Assembly: GCF_002904295.1 (NCBI RefSeq) | Contig: NZ_PPHG01000043.1 | Span: 1 to 38,700, forward strand | Direction: 5' to 3' | DNA: 38,700 bases | From: Amycolatopsis sp. CA-128772 | GTDB taxonomy: Bacteria; Actinomycetota; Actinomycetes; Mycobacteriales; Pseudonocardiaceae | Shown: positions 31,481-38,700 of the stretch, in pieces | How the letters are laid out: each line of letters opens with the position of its first letter | Position numbering within the stretch: the first letter of the stretch is position 1 | The notes under the pieces: model-generated | What the model was told of the DNA's origin: nothing | The model's input: only the letters and a program-made list of their open reading frames with translations | Databases searched by the model: none | Made by a program: the position numbers and the translations under genes

Positions 31481-32854
31481 GTGGCACAGGACGAGCTCTT
31501 CACCGTGAACACCGACGTGGCGCCCCCGCCGGAGCGCACGACGTCGAATGCGGGCGAGCCCCAGGCCGACCCGGCCAGCTCCCCCCTGGCCGTGCGGATG
31601 CGGCCGCGCTCGCTCGACGAGGTCGTCGGCCAGCAGCACCTGTTGCGCGAAGGCGCCCCGCTGCGGCGGCTGGTCGAGGGCGCCGCGCCGGCGTCGGTGC
31701 TGCTCTACGGCCCGCCCGGCACGGGCAAGACGACGCTGGCCAACCTCGTCTCGATCGCCACCGGCCGCCGGTTCGTCGCCATGTCGGCGCTCTCGGCCGG
31801 CGTCAAGGAAGTGCGCGGGGTGATCGAGGAGGCGCGGCGGCGGCGCCAGTACAACGCCGAGAACACCGTCCTGTTCATCGACGAGGTGCACCGGTTCTCC
31901 AAGACCCAGCAGGACGCGCTGCTCGGCGCGGTCGAGGACCGCACGGTGCTGCTGGTCGCGGCGACCACCGAGAACCCGTCGTTCTCCGTCGTCTCGCCGC
32001 TGCTGTCGCGGTCGCTGGTGCTTCAGCTGCGGCCGCTGACCGACGCCGACATCACGGAGCTGATCGAGCGCGCGCTGGCCGACGAGCGCGGCCTCGGCGG
32101 CGAGCTGACCCTGACCGAGGACGCGCGCGCCCACCTCGTCCGGCTCGCGGGCGGGGACGCGCGCCGCGCGCTCACCGCGCTGGAGGCGGCGGCCGACGCG
32201 GCGTCGGCCACCGAGGCGAAGACGATCGGCCTGGCCACCGTCGAGTCCACAGTGGACAAGGCGGCGGTGCGCTACGACCGCGACGGCGACCAGCACTACG
32301 ACGTGATCAGCGCCTTCATCAAGTCGATCCGCGGGTCCGATGTGGACGCCGCGCTGCACTACCTGGCCCGGATGATCGAGGCGGGGGAGGACCCGCGGTT
32401 CCTCGCGCGGCGGCTGGTCGTGCACGCGAGCGAGGACGTCGGCCTGGCCGACCCGACGGCGCTGCAGGCGGCCGTCGCGGCCGCGCACGCCGTGCAGTTC
32501 ATCGGCATGCCGGAAGGCCGGCTCGCGCTGGCCCAGGCGACCATCCACCTCGCCACCGCGCCGAAGTCCAACGCGGTCGTCACGAGCATCGACGCGGCGC
32601 TGGCCGACGTCCGGGCCGGGCTGGCCGGCGCGGTGCCGCCGCCGCTGCGCGACGGGCACTACGCCGGCGCGAAAAAGCTCGGCAACGCCCAGGGCTACCG
32701 CTACCCGCACGGCGTCCCGGAGGGCGTGCTGGCGCAGCAGTACCCGCCGGACGAGCTGGTGGGCCGGGACTACTACGAGCCCACCCAGCGCGGCGCCGAG
32801 CGGACGCTCGCCGAGCGCGTCCCGAAACTGCGCCGGACGATCCGCGGGCAGTGA
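31481..32854 (+). CDS. rarA: Replication-associated recombination protein A (AAA+ ATPase, MgsA/RarA)
   Basis: 457 aa, usual length. It acts at stalled replication forks and at ssDNA-SSB junctions. A variable 35-residue N-terminus precedes LAVRMRPRSLDEVVGQQHLL. Walker A is GPPGTGKTTL (77-86), Walker B is VLFIDEVHRFSK, sensor 1 is AATTENPSF, and the Arg-finger segment is LLSRSLVLQL. The C-terminal tetramerisation part carries HYDVISAFIKSIRGSD and YPHGVPEGVLAQQYPPDEL. The GTG at 31481 was chosen over a 5' extension because of the -10 element right before it. A GTCCACAGTGGAC palindrome is at 32245. It opens the conserved run that leads to alaS. Confidence 0.93.
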   Translation: MAQDELFTVNTDVAPPPERTTSNAGEPQADPASSPLAVRMRPRSLDEVVGQQHLLREGAPLRRLVEGAAPASVLLYGPPGTGKTTLANLVSIATGRRFVAMSALSAGVKEVRGVIEEARRRRQYNAENTVLFIDEVHRFSKTQQDALLGAVEDRTVLLVAATTENPSFSVVSPLLSRSLVLQLRPLTDADITELIERALADERGLGGELTLTEDARAHLVRLAGGDARRALTALEAAADAASATEAKTIGLATVESTVDKAAVRYDRDGDQHYDVISAFIKSIRGSDVDAALHYLARMIEAGEDPRFLARRLVVHASEDVGLADPTALQAAVAAAHAVQFIGMPEGRLALAQATIHLATAPKSNAVVTSIDAALADVRAGLAGAVPPPLRDGHYAGAKKLGNAQGYRYPHGVPEGVLAQQYPPDELVGRDYYEPTQRGAERTLAERVPKLRRTIRGQ

Positions 32855-32965
32855 CCACGGTGTGAAGGTGGCCTGGCGTGGCCAAGATCATCGGGGTTCG
32901 TAAACTTCCCCCTTCGAAGCGGCCCGGAACAGGGGAAGGCCGCAGCGACGGCAGGAGGCGTACCC

Positions 32966-33343
32966 GTGCCCGCGACGCTGCAGTGCATCGTCCTGGACTG
33001 TCCGGAACCGCTCGAGCTCGCCCGCTTCTACCAGGCGTTGCTCGGCGGCGACGTGGACCGGCCCGACCCACGGTGGCGGGTCGATCAGGACTGGTCCACG
33101 CTGCACGTGAACGGGCTGGTCCTGGGCTTCCAGCGGGTGTTCGACCACCGGCCGCCGCACTGGCCGGACCCGGCGCACCCGCAGCAGTTCCACCTCGACT
33201 TCGAGGTCGACGACCTCCGCGAGTCCCACCACCAGGTCCTGGTCCACGGCGGCCGCCTGCTCGACCCGGACCTCGGCGGCCGCGGCTGGCGCGTCTACGC
33301 CGACCCGGCGGGCCACCCGTTCTGCCTCCTCGGCGACTACTGA
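32966..33343 (+). CDS. VOC-superfamily (glyoxalase-like) protein
   Basis: 125 aa, one VOC unit with the beta-alpha-beta-beta-beta pattern repeated: LQCIVLDCPEPLELARFYQALLGG, then FHLDFEVDDL and VYADPAGHPFCLL. Metal-ligand positions of classic glyoxalases are not all recognisable (a His in QFHLDF is present), so the activity is unknown; such single-domain proteins are often annotated as bleomycin-resistance-like. The GTG at 32966 has a perfect AGGAGG (32953-32958) 7 nt upstream. It is 111 bp after rarA. Confidence 0.85.
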   Translation: MPATLQCIVLDCPEPLELARFYQALLGGDVDRPDPRWRVDQDWSTLHVNGLVLGFQRVFDHRPPHWPDPAHPQQFHLDFEVDDLRESHHQVLVHGGRLLDPDLGGRGWRVYADPAGHPFCLLGDY

Positions 33344-33380
33344 GCGCGCGAGGCCGGCCGGTGTCGGTCACGATGGCGGC

Positions 33381-34226
33381 ATGACTGTCGCGTTTCTCGG
33401 AACCGGGATCATGGGCGCCCCGATGGCGGCCAACATCGCCAAGGCGGGCCTCGACGTCCGGGTCTGGAACCGGACCCGCGAAAAGGCCGAGCCCCTCGCC
33501 GACGTGGCCACGGTGGCCGATTCGGCGGCCGCCGCGGCCGACGGCGCCGACATCCTCGTGACGATGCTGGCCGACGGCCCCGCGGTCGCTTCGGCATTCG
33601 AAGCGGCTTCGCCGGCTTCGGGGACGTTGTGGCTGCAGATGAGCACGGTCGGTCTCGACTGGACGGACCGGCTGGCGGCGACGGCGGAGAAGGCGGGCGT
33701 GGTGTTCATCGACGCGCCGGTGCTGGGCACGCGCCAGCCCGCGGAGCAGGCGCAGCTGCAGGTGCTGGCCTCGGGCCCGGAGGAGGCCAGGCCCAAGGCC
33801 ACCCCGGTGTTCGACGCGGTCGCGGTGAAGACGCAGTGGCTCGGCCCGGCGGGCCGGGGCAGCCGCCTGAAGCTGGTGATGAACGCGTGGGTCCTGGCGC
33901 TGACGAACGGCACGGCGGAGAGCCTCGGCCTCGCGCACGCACTGGGCCTGGACCCGCAGCTGTTCCTGGAGACGATCAAGGGCGGCGGCCTGGACGTGGG
34001 GTACGCCCACGCGAAGGGCGGCGCGATGCTGGCCGGCGAGTACCCATCGGCGTTCCCGGCCGGCTTGGCGGCGAAGGACGCCCGGCTGGTGGTGGAGGCC
34101 GCGGGCGAGGACGTCGACGTGGCGGGCGCGAAGGCGGTCCTGGCGCACTTGGAGGCGGCGGTCGAGGCGGGCCACGGCGACGAGGACATGGCGGCGCTGT
34201 ACCGCGCGGTGGTGAAGGAGCGGTAG
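33381..34226 (+). CDS. NAD(P)-dependent beta-hydroxyacid dehydrogenase (HIBADH family)
   Basis: 281 aa, typical for 3-hydroxyisobutyrate dehydrogenase relatives. The Rossmann motif is VAFLGTGIMGAPMA (3-16), with VWNRTREKAE as the cofactor-ribose region; the Arg after Asn suggests a preference for NADP. The substrate signature DAPVxG is present as DAPVLG (111-116), but the usual glycine-rich continuation is changed to TRQPAEQ. The catalytic lysine is probably K164 in SRLKLVMN, with N168. Physiological substrate unknown (3-hydroxyisobutyrate, glyoxylate-type or imine). The ATG at 33381 is close to the VOC stop (37 bp), so cotranscription is possible. Bases 34227-34438 contain no gene. Confidence 0.9.
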   Translation: MTVAFLGTGIMGAPMAANIAKAGLDVRVWNRTREKAEPLADVATVADSAAAAADGADILVTMLADGPAVASAFEAASPASGTLWLQMSTVGLDWTDRLAATAEKAGVVFIDAPVLGTRQPAEQAQLQVLASGPEEARPKATPVFDAVAVKTQWLGPAGRGSRLKLVMNAWVLALTNGTAESLGLAHALGLDPQLFLETIKGGGLDVGYAHAKGGAMLAGEYPSAFPAGLAAKDARLVVEAAGEDVDVAGAKAVLAHLEAAVEAGHGDEDMAALYRAVVKER

Positions 34227-34438
34227 GAGGTTCGCCGGTTCGCCGGGCTGCTGGGGCGCCGGCTCGCTGCGGGTCGCAGCGGGCAGTGGGCGGCCGGGTC
34301 GTTGCCGTGGGCCGCAGCGCCGGCCGGCGGTGCGGCCGGGAGCGACGCGTTTTCCGGGCCCGGCGGGGTGACACGGTCGGGAACCCGGCCAGGCGGTAAC
34401 CTCAGGCGGCATCCCGACCCCTGAACCGAGGAGGGCCC

Positions 34439-34825
34439 GTGTCGGCAGGGCAGATCGCCGCGTTGATCGCCGCAGGAGCATTCGTGGTGCTGGTCGTCCT
34501 GCTGGCGATCCCGCTGATCAAGCTCGGCAAGACGCTGGACGCGGCCACCGAAGCGATCGAGCGCACCAACAGCAACACCGACCCGCTGCTGATCGGCGCG
34601 AACGAGACCATCACGCACGTCAACACCCAGCTCGAGCGGGTGGACGGGATCACCGCGAACGCGCAGGCCGTCACCGGCAACGTCTCCGCGCTGACGTCCG
34701 TCTTCACCGCGACTCTGGGCGGCCCGCTGGTCAAGACCGCGGCGCTGTCCTACGGGCTGTCCAAGGCGATCCGGGCGCGCAAGAAGAAGAGCGCCCTCAA
34801 GGCCGCCAGGAAGGCCGGGAAATGA
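34439..34825 (+). CDS. DUF948 membrane-anchored protein
   Basis: 128 aa. One N-terminal helix (about residues 6-28) is followed by an amphipathic, heptad-like region (IKLGKTLDAATEAIERTN, then LERVDGITANAQAVTGNVSAL), the DUF948 pattern related to methyl-accepting-type coiled coils. The C-terminus is very Lys/Arg-rich (RARKKKSALKAARKAGK), probably cytosolic. Function unknown; the gene is regularly found before alaS in actinobacteria. The GTG at 34439 has GAGGAGGG at 34429-34435. Its stop overlaps the next ATG (ATGA). Confidence 0.88.
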   Translation: MSAGQIAALIAAGAFVVLVVLLAIPLIKLGKTLDAATEAIERTNSNTDPLLIGANETITHVNTQLERVDGITANAQAVTGNVSALTSVFTATLGGPLVKTAALSYGLSKAIRARKKKSALKAARKAGK

Positions 34826-35124
34826 AGCGGCTGTTCTGGCTCGGCGTCGGCGTCGTCACCGGGGTCGTGCTCTCCCGCAAGGCGGCCGAAACCGCTCGTC
34901 AGGCCACTCCGGCCGGGTTAGCATCGAACCTGGGGGACGCCGTGCGCGAGCTGGCGGGTGCCGTGGGTTCGTTCGGCGCCGAGGTGCGTGCGGGCATGAA
35001 CGAGCGGGAACAGGAGCTGCACGACATGGTCGAGGAGCGGTCGGGCGTGGCAGCGCCCCGCGCCGAGGGACGGCACGCGGCCGCCCGGCGCCCGGTCCGG
35101 CGAGCTCGCCGGGCGGAGGGCTGA
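34822..35124 (+). CDS. Small membrane protein, DUF6167-like
   Basis: 100 aa. A hydrophobic N-terminus (LFWLGVGVVTGVVLSRK, about residues 4-20) is followed by a helical region with GLASNLGDAVRELAGAVGSFGAEVRAGMNERE, and the tail is an Arg-rich low-complexity stretch. Size, sequence start and position between DUF948 and alaS match the DUF6167 group as I remember it. Function unknown. The ATG at 34822 overlaps the DUF948 stop, implying coupled translation and perhaps a shared complex at the membrane. Confidence 0.8.
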   Translation: MKRLFWLGVGVVTGVVLSRKAAETARQATPAGLASNLGDAVRELAGAVGSFGAEVRAGMNEREQELHDMVEERSGVAAPRAEGRHAAARRPVRRARRAEG

Positions 35125-35140
35125 TCCGGGCCTGCCCGGA
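35125..35140 (+). terminator. Small hairpin after the DUF6167-like gene
   Basis: TCCGGGC (35125-35131) and GCCCGGA (35134-35140) pair over 7 bp, starting right after the stop TGA. The 2-nt loop means that the innermost pair would open. It may attenuate transcription into alaS. Confidence 0.35.
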
Positions 35141-35201
35141 CCCCCTTCGCCGGAGTCACCGCCGCCGATCCCGTTCCGCACACAGCTATTAGGACTGACC
35201 C

Positions 35202-37862
<2,661 letters not shown>

Positions 37863-37893
37863 CCGCGGAAACCGCGGCCCGGACCGTCCCGGC

Positions 37894-38355
37894 GTGGGCG
37901 ATCCGGGCCGGGGCCGCCGGCTCGGCGTGGATGTCGGATCCGTCCGGGTCGGGGTGGCGCTGAGCGATCCGGCCCCGATGCTGGCGTCGCCATTGGTTAC
38001 CCTCTCCCGCGATGCGACCGACGACAGTGATCTGGACCAGCTGGCCGCCCTCGTCACCGAACACGAGGTGGTCGAGGTGATCGTGGGCCTGCCGAGAACG
38101 CTGGCCAACCGCCAGGGACCGGCGGCCGAGCTGGCCATCGCGTATTCTGAGCGTCTGGCCGGGCGGATAGCGCCCGTGCCGGTCCGGCTGGGCGACGAGC
38201 GGCTGACCACGGTCACCGCATCCCGCATCCTCTCCCAGCGCGGGGTCAAAGGCCGCAAGCAGCGCGCGGTGGTCGACCAGGCCGCCGCCGTCGAGATCCT
38301 GCAGGCCTGGATCGACGCCGCCGCTGCGCACCGCGCCCGGGAGGGAGACCGATGA
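37894..38355 (+). CDS. ruvX: Putative pre-16S rRNA nuclease / Holliday junction resolvase RuvX (YqgF)
   Basis: 153 aa from the GTG at 37894, matching the family (about 140-165 aa). RNase-H-fold motifs are RLGVDVGSVRVGVALSDP (catalytic Asp), VEVIVGLPRTL (Glu before the strand end), RLGDERLTTVTA and VVDQAAAVEILQAWID (catalytic Asp). YqgF matures the 16S rRNA 5' end in E. coli; the resolvase role is older annotation. The start is not certain: a TTG at 37855 would overlap the alaS stop and add 13 non-conserved residues, and no good Shine-Dalgarno is seen for either. Its stop overlaps the next ATG (ATGA). Confidence 0.9.
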   Translation: MGDPGRGRRLGVDVGSVRVGVALSDPAPMLASPLVTLSRDATDDSDLDQLAALVTEHEVVEVIVGLPRTLANRQGPAAELAIAYSERLAGRIAPVPVRLGDERLTTVTASRILSQRGVKGRKQRAVVDQAAAVEILQAWIDAAAAHRAREGDR

Positions 38356-38700
38356 ACGAGCAGCCACCCGAGCCCCCACGCGGGCGCCGGCGACTGCGCG
38401 AGCCGGAAGCGGCCACCCCGCCGCCGTCCCGGCCCGCACCGCGCCGCGCCGACCCGCGCGACCCCCGTGCCGCCGAGCAGCGGCGCACGCCGAGCGGGCA
38501 GCATGAGCTGCCGCCGCGGCGCGGGCAGGCACCCAGCGGCGAGTACGACCTGCCGCAGCCTTCCCGCCGGTCCCGCCCCGCGGAGCCGCCGGCCTACGAC
38601 CCGCGCCGGGACGCGCCGCCGTCCGGCCGTCGCCGCCGCCTCGAGCCGCCGGGCACCCTGCCCCCGACCGACGACGACGTCGACCCCCAGGAGCGCCGCG
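38352..38700 (+). CDS. mltG: Probable endolytic transglycosylase MltG, N-terminal part only (partial)
   Basis: The frame is open from the ATG at 38352 to the window end (116 complete codons). The visible part is a Pro/Arg-rich, disordered cytosolic extension with two repeats of the type TPSGQHELPPRR and APSGEYDLPQPSRR. Actinobacterial MltG proteins often carry such an N-terminal tail before their single membrane helix and YceG domain, and mltG normally follows ruvX; the diagnostic domain is outside the window, so the name rests on synteny. MltG cleaves nascent peptidoglycan strands. The ATG overlaps the ruvX stop; GAGGGAG lies 5 nt upstream. Confidence 0.6.
   Translation, partial: MNEQPPEPPRGRRRLREPEAATPPPSRPAPRRADPRDPRAAEQRRTPSGQHELPPRRGQAPSGEYDLPQPSRRSRPAEPPAYDPRRDAPPSGRRRRLEPPGTLPPTDDDVDPQERR

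Overview
The window is very GC-rich, gene-dense actinobacterial chromosome. GTG starts are frequent, stop and start codons often overlap (ATGA, GTGA), and F420-type oxidoreductase, Rv2578c-like radical SAM, DUF6167-like and IdeR/DmdR iron-box elements are present. Together with the recurring coding palindrome GTCCAC(T/A)GTGGAC this suggests Pseudonocardiales, most likely Amycolatopsis or a close relative. The genus is an inference from gene content. No rRNA, tRNA, CRISPR array, insertion sequence or prophage was seen.

Layout. 1-256: possible tail of an upstream gene. 257-5169: D-amino-acid oxidase (+), then on the minus strand a Tat-exported GH5-like glycosidase, a DUF2252 protein and ornithine aminotransferase (rocD). 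5350-9268: plus-strand operon of PPK2 polyphosphate kinase, S9 prolyl-oligopeptidase-type peptidase and LLM/F420 oxidoreductase. 9322-11811: a large unrecognised polytopic membrane protein of lower GC. 11886-12987: fluoride-export operon with two CrcB/FluC genes around a DUF190 gene. 13141-18939: four-gene NRPS-independent siderophore operon behind an iron box: PLP decarboxylase, N-hydroxylase, IucA/IucC synthetase and, unusually, a glutamine-synthetase-like ligase. 19205-20614: soluble transhydrogenase (sthA). 20701-22590: Rv2578c/SplB-like radical SAM protein whose Fe-S cysteine motif is interrupted by a 292-aa intein, behind a near-perfect SOS box. 22757-23359: MerB-like protein lacking one catalytic cysteine. 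23455-27443: aspS, a DUF389 membrane protein and an APH-fold protein with a changed catalytic loop. 27803-31349: SGNH hydrolase (+), metallophosphoesterase (-) and a TetR-P450 pair (-). 31481-38700: rarA, VOC protein, beta-hydroxyacid dehydrogenase, DUF948, DUF6167-like, alaS, ruvX and the start of a probable mltG, the conserved actinobacterial alaS neighbourhood.

The most interesting system is the siderophore operon. It has the DesA-, DesB- and DesD-like steps, but there is no DesC-type acyltransferase; the fourth, translationally coupled gene is a glutamine-synthetase-fold ligase. I infer that the acyl-hydroxamate or another amide bond is made by ATP-dependent gamma-carboxylate ligation rather than by acyl-CoA transfer. 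The second is the intein-split radical SAM gene: its intein keeps the splicing residues, has lost both LAGLIDADG catalytic acids, and lies under a likely LexA operator, so DNA damage, iron-sulfur chemistry and protein splicing meet in one gene.
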